Shown: positions 1 through 7,845, counted from the stretch's first letter. The stretch: DNA of 17,231 nt from Prevotellaceae bacterium (GCA_031259805.1 JAIRKX010000016.1:1-17231); one strand, 5' to 3'. Translations and numbers: made by a program. The notes: a model not told the origin generated them from the letters alone.

Positions 1-33
1 CGCTTTAATTCTACAGCCTTTTAATGAACTTCG

Positions 34-108
34 GGTGAAAGATGGGATTTGAACCCACGACCTCCAGAGCCACAATCTGGCGCTCTAACCAACTGAGCTA
101 CGATCACC
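34..108 (-). tRNA. tRNA-His (anticodon GTG)
   Basis: The minus strand folds as a cloverleaf. It has a D arm with stem GCTC/GAGC, a 5-bp anticodon stem CCAGA/TCTGG enclosing loop TTGTGGC (anticodon GTG, window 71-73), a 5-base variable loop, and a T arm with loop TTCAAAT. Position 108 supplies the extra 5' G (G-1) typical of tRNA-His, facing discriminator C73 at position 34. CCA is not encoded. The acceptor stem is odd: 5' strand GTGATCG against 3' strand CTTTCAC leaves pairs 5-68 (T/T) and 6-67 (C/T) unpaired. A good Bacteroidetes promoter lies just upstream, so the gene is probably expressed. Identity is secure; full function is less so because of the mispaired stem. Confidence 0.92.
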
Positions 109-135
109 GTGTCGTACCATTTTTTTAATGGAGCG

Positions 136-165
136 CAAAGGTACAAAAAAAATAATAAGTACAAA
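136..165 (-). promoter_or_regulatory. Promoter of tRNA-His (Bacteroidetes sigma-A type)
   Basis: Read on the minus strand, there is a TTTG at 162-165 (-33 element), an 18-base spacer, and TACCTTTG at 136-143, which matches the TAnnTTTG -7 consensus of Bacteroidetes. The mature tRNA 5' end is about 28 bases downstream, so a short 5' leader would be removed by RNase P. Confidence 0.7.
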
Positions 166-173
166 TTTTTTCG

Positions 174-181
174 TACCTTCG
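174..181 (+). promoter_or_regulatory. Probable -7 box of the efflux operon promoter
   Basis: TACCTTCG differs from the TAnnTTTG consensus at one base and lies 28 bases before the adaptor ATG at 210, leaving a leader of about 20 bases. I see no TTTG at the expected -33 distance, so this would be weaker than the facing tRNA promoter or dependent on an activator. It is the mirror image of the tRNA promoter's -7 box. Confidence 0.45.
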
Positions 182-209
182 CAACTTTCAAATCTTATTA
201 ATATAGCAC

Positions 210-1610
210 ATGAAAAGGAAAAGATGGTATATTATTGGCGGCGTAACAGTCGTGGCATTATTGGTTTGGCTGGTCGGTTTTTCGTCGGACAGCAGTAGTG
301 TGGAACAGCAAGTAAAGGTGCAGCGCGGGCCGTTTGAGATTATTGTCGCTACGACCGGCGAACTCAAGGCGCACAGCATGGAACGGATTAACGGGCCCGA
401 AGGCTTGCGATCGCGCAGTCTTCGTCTGCAGGAAATCAAAATTCAGGATCTGAAACCGGAAGGAACGGTCGTCAAAAAAGGAGATTATGTCGCCACGCTT
501 GACCGTACGGCAGCCTCAACTCGCCAAAAAGATTTGGAAGACGAAGTGGAAAAAGTACGGGCGCAATTAGAACGCACGCTACTCGATACGTCTCTTAATT
601 TACGGACTATCAGGAATAATCTCGCTAATCTGAAGTTCGATATGGAGGAAAAGAAAATCGCCGTGGAACAATCGATTTATGAGCCGCCGGCTACACAACG
701 GCAGGCTCAGAATAACTTGGAGCGGGCAGAACGTGCATACGAACAGGAATTGCAAAATTACGCCCTCAAGGAAGCGCAGGCTGAAGGACAAATTAAAGAT
801 GTCCGTATCGATCTATATCAAAAGGAACGGGAATTGCAGGAGCTATTGAACATTTTAGACCAGTTTATTATCCTTGCGCCCAAAGACGGCATGCTTATTT
901 ATTATCGTGAATGGAGCGGTGAAAAAAGGAAAGTCGGCTCCAGCATCAATCCGTGGGATTTGACCATTGCCACTCTGCCCGACTTGTCGGTGATGGAATC
1001 AAAAACATACGTCAACGAAATTGACATCAGTAAAATAAAAATCAGTCAGGCGGTACGCATAGGTGTTGATGCGTTCCCCGAAAAACAATATACCGGCGTG
1101 ATTACCGAAGTATCCAACGTTGGGGAACAATTGAAGAATGCCGATGCCAAAGTATTTGAAGTGATGGTGCGCGTGTACGAAAGCGATCCGATTCTGCGCC
1201 CGTCCATGACGACATCGAACCGAATTATCACCGCGTCCTACGACGATGTCGTGTTTGTACCGCTTGAAGCCTTGTTCGGCAGTGATACGCTGATGTACGT
1301 CTATCGTACGAACGGCGTCAAACAGGTCGTCGTGCCGGGCGAGATGAATGATAATTTCCGCATCATCGAGCAGGGATTGACCGAAGGAGACGAAATTTAT
1401 TTGTCGTTGCCCAAAGACGCCGATACGTTCAAGTTATCCGGCACGGAGTATATCGACATTCTGAAACGGCGCGTGCAGGAAAAGAAAGAAGCCGAAGAGC
1501 GGCAGAAAAAGGAGTTGGAAGAAAAAGAAAAACAACAGCAGGAACAGTTTCAGCAAATGCAACGGCCGCCGCAGGGACAAGGCCGCAGGCAGCGCGAGGC
1601 AGGGAATTAA
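210..1610 (+). CDS. Efflux periplasmic adaptor (HlyD/MacA-like membrane fusion protein)
   Basis: This protein probably links an inner-membrane ABC permease to an outer-membrane TolC channel across the periplasm. The N-terminus has basic residues (MKRKR) followed by one hydrophobic segment at about residues 6-24. There is no lipobox cysteine, so it is likely an uncleaved membrane anchor. Then follow a first lipoyl/beta half (about 35-100), a long charged helical hairpin (about 105-220), the returning lipoyl half (LAPKDGML) and beta-barrel and membrane-proximal domains to about 410. The C-terminus adds an unusual tail rich in E, K and Q that ends in a P/Q/R-rich stretch. At 466 aa it is longer than E. 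coli MacA (about 370). It is first in an operon, 12 bases before the permease. The drug or export substrate cannot be read from sequence. Confidence 0.9.
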   Translation: MKRKRWYIIGGVTVVALLVWLVGFSSDSSSVEQQVKVQRGPFEIIVATTGELKAHSMERINGPEGLRSRSLRLQEIKIQDLKPEGTVVKKGDYVATLDRTAASTRQKDLEDEVEKVRAQLERTLLDTSLNLRTIRNNLANLKFDMEEKKIAVEQSIYEPPATQRQAQNNLERAERAYEQELQNYALKEAQAEGQIKDVRIDLYQKERELQELLNILDQFIILAPKDGMLIYYREWSGEKRKVGSSINPWDLTIATLPDLSVMESKTYVNEIDISKIKISQAVRIGVDAFPEKQYTGVITEVSNVGEQLKNADAKVFEVMVRVYESDPILRPSMTTSNRIITASYDDVVFVPLEALFGSDTLMYVYRTNGVKQVVVPGEMNDNFRIIEQGLTEGDEIYLSLPKDADTFKLSGTEYIDILKRRVQEKKEAEERQKKELEEKEKQQQEQFQQMQRPPQGQGRRQREAGN

Positions 1611-1622
1611 TAGCATACAACC

Positions 1623-2984
1623 ATGTTTTTTATCAGTAGATATCTGCACGATGTGCATATTGCCATCGAGAGCATTATGGGTAATAAACTCAAGTCGATG
1701 CTTACGGCTTTGGGAATTATTTTCGGTGTGGCGGCCGTGATCAGCATGTTGGCCATCGGCAATGGAGCGCAGCAGGAAATTCTGGAACAAATCAAAATGG
1801 TGGGCGTGAATAATATCGTGATTACGCCGGTGGAAGACGTGGCCGGCGAAGCCGATGCGCAGGACAGTAATGAAAAGGAAGCACGCAAATACTCGCCCGG
1901 CCTTACGCTGGCCGATGCGGAAGCCATCCGTAGCGTCCTGCCCAACGTTGAGCGAATAAGCCCCGAAGTGTCGGTCAATACGTTTGTCGCGCATGGCGGC
2001 GTGCGCTACCCGGCGAAAATACTGGCGGTCGCTACCGATTTTTTCCATTTGTATAATTTGACGCTATCCGCCGGCGAATATTTTTCGCAGTATCAGAACG
2101 ATCACGGGATGCCGGTGTGCGTTATCGGGTATAACGTGAAGACGAAACTGTTTAATAACGAAAATCCGGTTGGGAAATACATCAAGTTTGGGGGTATTTG
2201 GCTGTGTGTCGTAGGCGTACTCGAGAAGAGTCAGGTTACGACAACTTCTACCTTCGAAAATGCCGGCGTCAATATGAATAACGACAATGTATTTATCCCG
2301 ATTAAAACCATGCTGATGCGCTACCAGAACCGCGCGCTGGTCAATACCATGCAGGGGCAGATAACCGGTATCGTTGTCGTCGGCGGGCGGATTATGATCG
2401 GTAACGCATCGGACGGTAGCGACAACGCCAACTACCACCAACTCGACCGGATTATTGTGCAAATGAAGGAAACGGAGCATCTTAATTCGGCGGTCGAGGT
2501 GTTGGGACGCCTGTTTTTCCGCCGTCATCAGGAAGTGAAGGATTATGAAATCACCGTGCCGGAGTTGTTGCTGAAACAGCAGCAGCGTACCAAGGATATT
2601 TTCAATATCGTATTAGGCGCGATTGCGGGCATTTCGTTGCTGGTTGGCGGTATTGGCATTATGAACATCATGTTTGCGTCGGTCATGGAGCGCATTAAGG
2701 AAATCGGGACGCGGTTGGCTATCGGCGCGAAGAAGTCGGATATCGTCGCGCAGTTTTTGTCCGAAGCGATTCTGATCAGCGTTACCGGCGGCGCTATCGG
2801 CGTACTGTTAGGCGTCGGGCTGTCGCTGATTATCGAGAATGCGTTCGGCATTAAAGTCATTATTTCGTTTATGTCGGTAGTGATAGCCTTCGGGGTGTCG
2901 GCGGCAGTAGGTATTATTTTCGGTTATTCGCCCGCCAAACGCGCCTCCGACCGCGACCCGATAGAATCACTACGATACGAGTAG
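1623..2984 (+). CDS. MacB/FtsX-family ABC transporter permease (no fused ATPase)
   Basis: This is an inner-membrane permease of the mechanotransmission (type VII) ABC class. A first transmembrane helix lies near residues 24-45, within the family-typical stretch MLTALGIIFGVAAVISMLAIGNGA. A large periplasmic MacB_PCD-type domain follows, to about residue 320. Three C-terminal helices then surround the coupling motif EIGTRLAIGAKKSDI, and the protein ends in the family-typical DPIESLRYE. E. coli MacB carries an N-terminal ATPase of about 220 aa; here the protein begins directly at the membrane part. No ATP-binding gene is present in the operon. It lies between the adaptor and tolC, which supports a tripartite efflux or export role. 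The ATPase must come from elsewhere, or the permease works differently. Confidence 0.9.
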   Translation: MFFISRYLHDVHIAIESIMGNKLKSMLTALGIIFGVAAVISMLAIGNGAQQEILEQIKMVGVNNIVITPVEDVAGEADAQDSNEKEARKYSPGLTLADAEAIRSVLPNVERISPEVSVNTFVAHGGVRYPAKILAVATDFFHLYNLTLSAGEYFSQYQNDHGMPVCVIGYNVKTKLFNNENPVGKYIKFGGIWLCVVGVLEKSQVTTTSTFENAGVNMNNDNVFIPIKTMLMRYQNRALVNTMQGQITGIVVVGGRIMIGNASDGSDNANYHQLDRIIVQMKETEHLNSAVEVLGRLFFRRHQEVKDYEITVPELLLKQQQRTKDIFNIVLGAIAGISLLVGGIGIMNIMFASVMERIKEIGTRLAIGAKKSDIVAQFLSEAILISVTGGAIGVLLGVGLSLIIENAFGIKVIISFMSVVIAFGVSAAVGIIFGYSPAKRASDRDPIESLRYE

Positions 2985-3032
2985 ATGCGAATAGATGAAA
3001 GTGGAGAATTATACATTACAACAAACGGGTAA

Positions 3033-3076
3033 GCCGCGAAGCGGCGTAAACAGTAGCGCAGGCTGCAAAGCCTGCG
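3033..3076. repeat. Tandem palindromic hairpins between permease and tolC
   Basis: Two inverted repeats lie 11 bases apart. The first is GCCGC-GAA-GCGGC at 3033-3045. The second is CGCAGGCT-GCAA-AGCCTGCG at 3057-3076, an 8-bp perfect stem closed by a GNRA-type tetraloop. No T-run follows, so a rho-independent terminator is unlikely. They may be an mRNA processing or stability element, or a REP-like dispersed palindrome. The rest of the 109-base gap (2985-3093) shows no gene. Confidence 0.6.
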
Positions 3077-3093
3077 GTTTAATTAGAAAATAG

Positions 3094-4626
3094 ATGACGA
3101 AGATGAAAAGGATGAAAACAGCCGGGTTGCTGCTGGGGTTGCTGTTGTGCGCCTTGTGGGGCATGGCGCAAACTACGCAATCGGTGCAAAAGTACAATTA
3201 CACCTACACGCTGGAGGAAGTGTTGGCGCTGGCTATGGAGCAGTCGCCCGATGCGATGCAGATGCGCAATACGTTTATGGCGAGCTACTGGCAGTACCGC
3301 TCGTACCGTGCAAGTCAGTTGCCGTCGCTGAACTTTTCGGCCAGCGCGCCCGATTTTTCACGCCAGTTGATTGAAGTTACCCGCACCGACAGCGCCGGTA
3401 ATGCCATCAAAAACTATTCGTCCGACTTTTCGAGCCGGCTGAACGGGACGCTTTCGCTACAGCAAAATTTGCCGACAGGCGGCGTGGTATCCGTCATCTC
3501 GACCCTGCAACGGCAAGACCGCTTTCGGAATAGCTTTGCACAGCATGAAGGCGTCGAATACATTACCACGCCCGTGAGCATTAACCTCGTGCAATCAATC
3601 TTCGGGGTCAACCAGTGGAAGTGGGACCGTAAGATTGAGCCGTTGCGCTATGAAGAAGCCAAACGGAGCTACCTCCAGCAAATGGAGACCATCTCGCTAC
3701 GGGCGATCCAGTATTTCTTCAACCTCGCGGCGGCGCAGCAGAATCTGGCTATAGCCGAATTCAATTATGCGAACAACGATACGCTACACAAAATCGCAAC
3801 AGGGCGTTATAATCTCGGGACGATCGGCGAAAACGACCTGCTACAATCGGAGCTGAACTACCTGAATGCCGGCTCGTCGCTCAATCAGGCGCAACTCGAT
3901 GTGGAAATAAGCCAAAACCGCCTGCGCTCGTTCCTTGGGTTCAACGAACTGGTTACGGTCTCGATCATCATCCCCCAAAACGTGCCGAGCCGGTTGCTCG
4001 ATTTGGAACAGGTGATGGTGTGGGCGCGGAAAAACAACCCCGATTTGCTGGGCTATCAACGGCAACTGCTGGAAGCCGAAAAACGAGTAGCGGAAGAAGA
4101 GGCCTCTACCGGCGTACAAGCCGACATCAGCCTGTCGTTTGGGCTCAACCAGCAGGCCACCGATTTCACGGATGCCTATAACGACCCCCGCGACATGCAA
4201 ACGGCGCGAATCTCCCTCTCCGTGCCTATTCTCGACTGGGGGCGCGGCAAAGGACGTGTGCGCATGGCTAAATCGAATCAGCAGGTCGTACAAACGCAGA
4301 TCGAACAGGCCCTGGCCGACTTCGAGCAGGATGTATTGCTCAAAGTGCGGCAGTTTAACATGCAGGAAGTCCAGTTCCGCATCGCCGCCAAATCCGACAC
4401 CGTCGCACAAAAACGCTACGAAGTATCGAAAGCCCGATTCCTGATTGACAAAATCACCATTACTGACATGAACAATGCGCAATTAGACCGTGATCGCTCA
4501 CAACAAAACTACGTCGCCGCCCTGCGCAACTACTGGAACTACTATTACCTCCTCCGCCAACTCGCCCTGTACGATTTCATCGAGGACCGCCCGCTGGATA
4601 CTGACTTCGATGCGCTGATTGAATAA
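3094..4626 (+). CDS. TolC-family outer-membrane efflux channel
   Basis: This is a 510-aa outer-membrane factor of the TolC/OprM type, expected to form the trimeric exit duct for the adaptor and permease upstream. A signal peptide is visible (basic start, LLLGLLLCALW, cleavage after GMAQ at about residue 26). The remainder shows the duplicated TolC pattern: long amphipathic helices rich in A, Q, N and E, interrupted by strand segments such as LNGTLSLQQNLPTGG and ARISLSVPILDWGRGKGRV. The second of these is the typical repeat-2 strand entry (P-hydrophobic-D/N-x-G). Three in-frame ATGs (3094, 3103, 3112) open the gene. All of them keep the signal peptide, so the start is uncertain by a few residues. 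The gene is separated from the permease by a hairpin pair and converges with yihY. Confidence 0.92.
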   Translation: MTKMKRMKTAGLLLGLLLCALWGMAQTTQSVQKYNYTYTLEEVLALAMEQSPDAMQMRNTFMASYWQYRSYRASQLPSLNFSASAPDFSRQLIEVTRTDSAGNAIKNYSSDFSSRLNGTLSLQQNLPTGGVVSVISTLQRQDRFRNSFAQHEGVEYITTPVSINLVQSIFGVNQWKWDRKIEPLRYEEAKRSYLQQMETISLRAIQYFFNLAAAQQNLAIAEFNYANNDTLHKIATGRYNLGTIGENDLLQSELNYLNAGSSLNQAQLDVEISQNRLRSFLGFNELVTVSIIIPQNVPSRLLDLEQVMVWARKNNPDLLGYQRQLLEAEKRVAEEEASTGVQADISLSFGLNQQATDFTDAYNDPRDMQTARISLSVPILDWGRGKGRVRMAKSNQQVVQTQIEQALADFEQDVLLKVRQFNMQEVQFRIAAKSDTVAQKRYEVSKARFLIDKITITDMNNAQLDRDRSQQNYVAALRNYWNYYYLLRQLALYDFIEDRPLDTDFDALIE

Positions 4627-4695
4627 TCCGGTACTACTCCCGTAATCGCCCTGAGTGATCCCCCTGATGCGATCGACCCGTACAAAACCACCCAT

Positions 4696-4718
4696 AAAAA
4701 AAGACGACCATTTGGTCG
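4696..4718 (-). terminator. Rho-independent terminator of the yihY-like gene
   Basis: On the minus strand, a 5-bp stem CGACC/GGTCG with a 4-base loop (4705-4718) is followed after two bases by seven T residues (4696-4702). It sits 67 bases after the TAG stop of the membrane protein gene. On the plus strand the hairpin is followed by C-rich sequence, so it should act mainly in the minus direction. The rest of the convergent gap (4627-4784) shows no gene. Confidence 0.65.
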
Positions 4719-4784
4719 CCCCTCTTTCAGTCATTGAACGTCACACCGCCAACAGGCAATCGAAGAGCCATGCACGCTGCACGC

Positions 4785-6125
4785 CTAAATATCTATCAAC
4801 AACTTATTCTCATCTGATTGAGCAAATATTTCAAACTGCTTTGTAAGGACATTGACAATGCGCTTCATATCAGCGTTGTCTTCTTCGGCAAGAGCGACCT
4901 GCCCGATATGATTAAGCGACTTATATACGGATGCAATGCTCAAAGAATGTACATCTAATGCCGGCTGGTAGGCATGATCGCGCGACTTGCGCCGCCCTTG
5001 TACATTGACTTCCGACAGGAGATTACATTGCTGCAAATCCTCGATGCTATTGCGGACAACGCGGTACGGCAAATTCAACTCATCTGTCAGTTCAGCGACA
5101 GTATACGGCACTCCGCCGTTTACAAAACGCTTAGAAATGAGCCTGGCAATCAGGATACCCGACACCTCCCGCTGGAACGGGCTGATGTGGTCGGACGTAG
5201 CTTCATAATGATAACGTTCCAGATTCTGGTAAGCGAATGCCAGCTCAGCCCCAAACAGGATAATCGTCCAACTGATCTGCAACCACAGACACAGCAACGG
5301 CAGAGCAGCAAAAGCACCGTAAATCGTGCCGTATTTCGACACCGTAATTTGCGAAAAGATATACATATTCTGCATCAGCTGGAAGGCGGTACCCGCAATG
5401 ACTGCCGCGATAAACGCCGGCCCCATGCGTACCTTAGTGAACGGAACGGCAGCGTAGATAAACGTCAGGGCAAGAAACACCAGCAGAAAAGGTGCAAACG
5501 TGCCAAACAGCGGCCCAAGATGCTCAAGCACCGGAATATTCTGTATCCATGAACCAATATGATAACGCACCAGCAGCGAGATAGCCGTAGAAAATGCAAT
5601 GATAATCGGGACAATCAAAATAAACGCCGAATAATCGGCAAACTTGCGCGACAGCGGACGCGGACGCTTGACCTGCCATACATCATTAAACGCACTTTCA
5701 ATATTATTCAATACCTTAATCACCGACCACATCAGAAACACAACCCCCAGCGAACTCAGCAGACCGGTACGAGTATTGGCAATAGCGTTGTCGGCAAACC
5801 GGAGCAAAAACTCAATAATCTCATTATGCTCGCCGAGACTCTGTTCGAGAAAAATACGCAACATATCGGACACGCCAAGCCCTTTAGAAATAGCAAACAG
5901 TAAAGCCAGCAACGGCACAATCGCCATCAGCGAATAGTACGAAAGCGCCGAACAACGAATAATGACCTTATCTTCAAAAAAACGCCGAAAAGCAATAGTA
6001 AAAATCTTCAACTGCTTAATCAAAAACGCATCGCGACGCTTATAATGAACCATATCAACATGCCACATATCGTACATAATAAATCGAAAGGCGCGCTTAT
6101 ACAAATTAACCCATTTTTCTATCAT
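4785..6125 (-). CDS. YihY/BrkB-family membrane protein with C-terminal winged-helix domain
   Basis: This is a multi-pass inner-membrane protein of the YihY/BrkB (UPF0761) family, whose molecular function is not settled. The family signature is present (SALSYYSLMAIVPLLALLFA, about residues 58-80), followed by about five more hydrophobic segments to residue 300. The segment INDVWQ-like FNDVWQVKRPR and the segment LFGAELAFAYQN are also typical. After residue 320 comes a soluble region resembling a winged helix (VAELTDELNLPYRVVRNSIEDL, then a basic wing GRRKSRDH), as in Rrf2-like repressors. I chose the ATG at 6125 (MIEKW, 446 aa) over an upstream in-frame ATG at 6167. The -7 box at 6145-6152 lies downstream of 6167, and the family's N-terminus aligns with MIEKW. 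Monocistronic, with its own terminator. Confidence 0.88.
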   Translation of the reverse strand: MIEKWVNLYKRAFRFIMYDMWHVDMVHYKRRDAFLIKQLKIFTIAFRRFFEDKVIIRCSALSYYSLMAIVPLLALLFAISKGLGVSDMLRIFLEQSLGEHNEIIEFLLRFADNAIANTRTGLLSSLGVVFLMWSVIKVLNNIESAFNDVWQVKRPRPLSRKFADYSAFILIVPIIIAFSTAISLLVRYHIGSWIQNIPVLEHLGPLFGTFAPFLLVFLALTFIYAAVPFTKVRMGPAFIAAVIAGTAFQLMQNMYIFSQITVSKYGTIYGAFAALPLLCLWLQISWTIILFGAELAFAYQNLERYHYEATSDHISPFQREVSGILIARLISKRFVNGGVPYTVAELTDELNLPYRVVRNSIEDLQQCNLLSEVNVQGRRKSRDHAYQPALDVHSLSIASVYKSLNHIGQVALAEEDNADMKRIVNVLTKQFEIFAQSDENKLLIDI

Positions 6126-6144
6126 AGCTATTATAGTTGAAAGC

Positions 6145-6152
6145 CAAAAATA
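6145..6152 (-). promoter_or_regulatory. Probable -7 box for the yihY-like gene
   Basis: The minus-strand sequence TATTTTTG fits TAnnTTTG and lies 19 bases before the chosen start codon at 6125. No TTTG is seen at a proper -33 distance. The site supports the shorter protein start. Confidence 0.4.
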
Positions 6153-6226
6153 CAAAAAAAATCCCATGTACTACCAGATTTCTGCACAAACCGAAATTTT
6201 TTTTTTCATACATCAAATAGAATACG

Positions 6227-6234
6227 TAACTTTA
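6227..6234 (+). promoter_or_regulatory. Possible -7 box upstream of purH and the mre cluster
   Basis: TAACTTTA matches TAnnTTTG except for the last base and lies 35 bases before the preferred purH ATG at 6270. A run of ten T residues precedes it (6197-6206). There is no clear -33 TTTG, so this is a tentative call. It is the only promoter-like site I see before the whole purH-rodA run. Confidence 0.35.
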
Positions 6235-6269
6235 CGCACTTAATGAATCCATCACACAGAAATAAATAT

Positions 6270-7802
6270 ATGAACGACAACACTACGAGGAAAATTACGA
6301 ATGCCTTGCTATCTGTCTATTGTAAAAACAACATAGAGACGCTTGTACGTTTGCTGGACAAACTGGGGATCACCATTTACTCTACCGGCGGAACACTTGA
6401 CTTTATCGCCGGTTTGGGCATAGCGGCGCGATCGGTGGAAAGCCTGACAGGCTATCCGTCGATTTTAGGTGGACGTGTCAAAACCTTACATCCGAAAGTT
6501 TTTGGCGGCATTTTGGCATGCCGCGACAAAATACGCGACAACACGCAGTTGACCGATTACGAAATCCCGCCGATTGACTTAGTAGTAGTCGATTTGTATC
6601 CATTTGAACAAACAGTGCTATCGGGCGCCTGCGAAGAAGACGTGATCGAAAAAATCGACATCGGCGGCATCGCACTCATCCGGGCTGCCGCCAAAAACCA
6701 TGCCGATACACTGGTGGTCTCGTCGCGCGAACAATATGCCGAAGTCATCGAACTGTTAAAAGACAGGCAGGGGACAACCTCCCTGCCCACACGCCGGCGC
6801 TTTGCCGCACACGCTTTCCGGCAAACAGCACAGTACGACACGGCGATTTTCAATTACTTCAACCGGCACGAAAACCTGCCGGCCTTCCAATCGTTTATTG
6901 TCGAACAAAAACCCTTGCGATACGGCGAAAACCCTCACCAGCAAGCCTCGTTTTTCGGACACTTCGACGACTTGTTCGACCAGTTGCACGGCAAAGAAAT
7001 TTCGTACAACAACCTGCTCGACATAGATGCGGCCGTAGCATTAATCAACGACTTTAACGAACCGACCTTTGCCATCCTGAAGCATAATAACGCCTGCGGA
7101 TGCGCGTCGGACAGCGACGGGCTACTCGCATGGCGTAAAGCGCTGGCGAGCGACCCGGTATCGGCCTTCGGCGGCATTATTGTAACCAACCATCCGGTCG
7201 AAGCGGCATGCGCTGAAGAAATCAACCAACTGTTTTTCGAAGCGATTATTGCGCCGGCATACACGCCCGAAGCGTTGGAATACTTGAAAGCAAAGAAAAA
7301 CCGGATCATCTTGAAGCAAAAAAACGCGACACTGCCAGCCATGCAGTTCCGTTCGTTGCTCCACGGAGTGGTGCAGCAAACCCGCGACACACTTACGGAA
7401 ACAGCCGTGCAGTTACAGCCCGCGACCGACAGGCAGGCGACCGGCGTAGAAATCGCCGATTTGATTTTTGCCAACAAACTGGTTAAGCACTCGAAATCCA
7501 ACGCCATCGTACTGGCTAAAGAACGGCAACTGTTGGCCGGCGGCATAGGGCAGACCTCGCGCATCGACGCCCTGAAGCAGGCTATCGGCAAAGCGCAGAC
7601 GTTCGGTTTCTCATTACAGGGGGCGGTCATGGCATCCGACGCCTTTTTCCCGTTTCCCGATTGCGTAGAAATCGCACAGCAAGCGGGCATTACGGCGGTA
7701 GTGCAACCCGGCGGCTCAATCAACGACCGGCAAAGCATTGACTACTGCAACCGGCACAATATGGCGATGCTGCTAACCGGCATACGGCATTTTAAACACT
7801 GA
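6270..7802 (+). CDS. purH: Bifunctional AICAR formyltransferase / IMP cyclohydrolase
   Basis: This enzyme catalyses the last two steps of de novo purine synthesis: AICAR plus 10-formyl-THF gives FAICAR, which is then cyclised to IMP. The N-terminal MGS-like cyclohydrolase domain (about residues 1-190) shows the family landmarks ISTGGT-like YSTGGTLDFI, YPSILGGRVKTLHPK, DLVVVDLYPF and KIDIGGIALIRAAAKN. The C-terminal transformylase domain (about 195-510) has RYGENPHQ, the catalytic Lys271-His272 pair in LKHNNACG, DPVSAFGG, SNAIVLA, GQTSRIDA and the terminal TGIRHFKH. At 510 aa it is full length. An in-frame ATG at 6243 would add nine residues, but it sits almost at the predicted transcription start, so 6270 is preferred. 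It is followed 43 bases later by mreB, a linkage recurrent in Bacteroidales. Confidence 0.97.
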   Translation: MNDNTTRKITNALLSVYCKNNIETLVRLLDKLGITIYSTGGTLDFIAGLGIAARSVESLTGYPSILGGRVKTLHPKVFGGILACRDKIRDNTQLTDYEIPPIDLVVVDLYPFEQTVLSGACEEDVIEKIDIGGIALIRAAAKNHADTLVVSSREQYAEVIELLKDRQGTTSLPTRRRFAAHAFRQTAQYDTAIFNYFNRHENLPAFQSFIVEQKPLRYGENPHQQASFFGHFDDLFDQLHGKEISYNNLLDIDAAVALINDFNEPTFAILKHNNACGCASDSDGLLAWRKALASDPVSAFGGIIVTNHPVEAACAEEINQLFFEAIIAPAYTPEALEYLKAKKNRIILKQKNATLPAMQFRSLLHGVVQQTRDTLTETAVQLQPATDRQATGVEIADLIFANKLVKHSKSNAIVLAKERQLLAGGIGQTSRIDALKQAIGKAQTFGFSLQGAVMASDAFFPFPDCVEIAQQAGITAVVQPGGSINDRQSIDYCNRHNMAMLLTGIRHFKH

Positions 7803-7845
7803 AAACATAAACAATAGAACATAGACAACTCATCACCCTATTAAA

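Noticed and set aside
1..33. Possible terminator or attachment site after tRNA-His
   Set aside because: No hairpin with a T-run and no direct repeat of the tRNA 3' end is visible in these 33 bases; the stretch is too short to judge.
1434..2048. 204-aa open frame on the minus strand
   Set aside because: It lies across the adaptor tail and the permease start, and its sequence is low complexity (F/L runs from the antisense of E/K-rich codons). The plus-strand genes are clearly real.
3841..4482. 213-aa minus-strand open frame
   Set aside because: Antisense shadow of tolC with no recognisable family features.
4974..5903. Two plus-strand open frames of 192 and 114 aa opposite the yihY-like gene
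   Set aside because: Both are antisense to conserved YihY coding sequence and rich in Gln/Arg/Asn, with no family resemblance.
6935..7738. 267-aa minus-strand open frame
   Set aside because: Antisense of the conserved purH transformylase domain. The Ser/Cys/Ala-rich composition is an artefact of codon periodicity.
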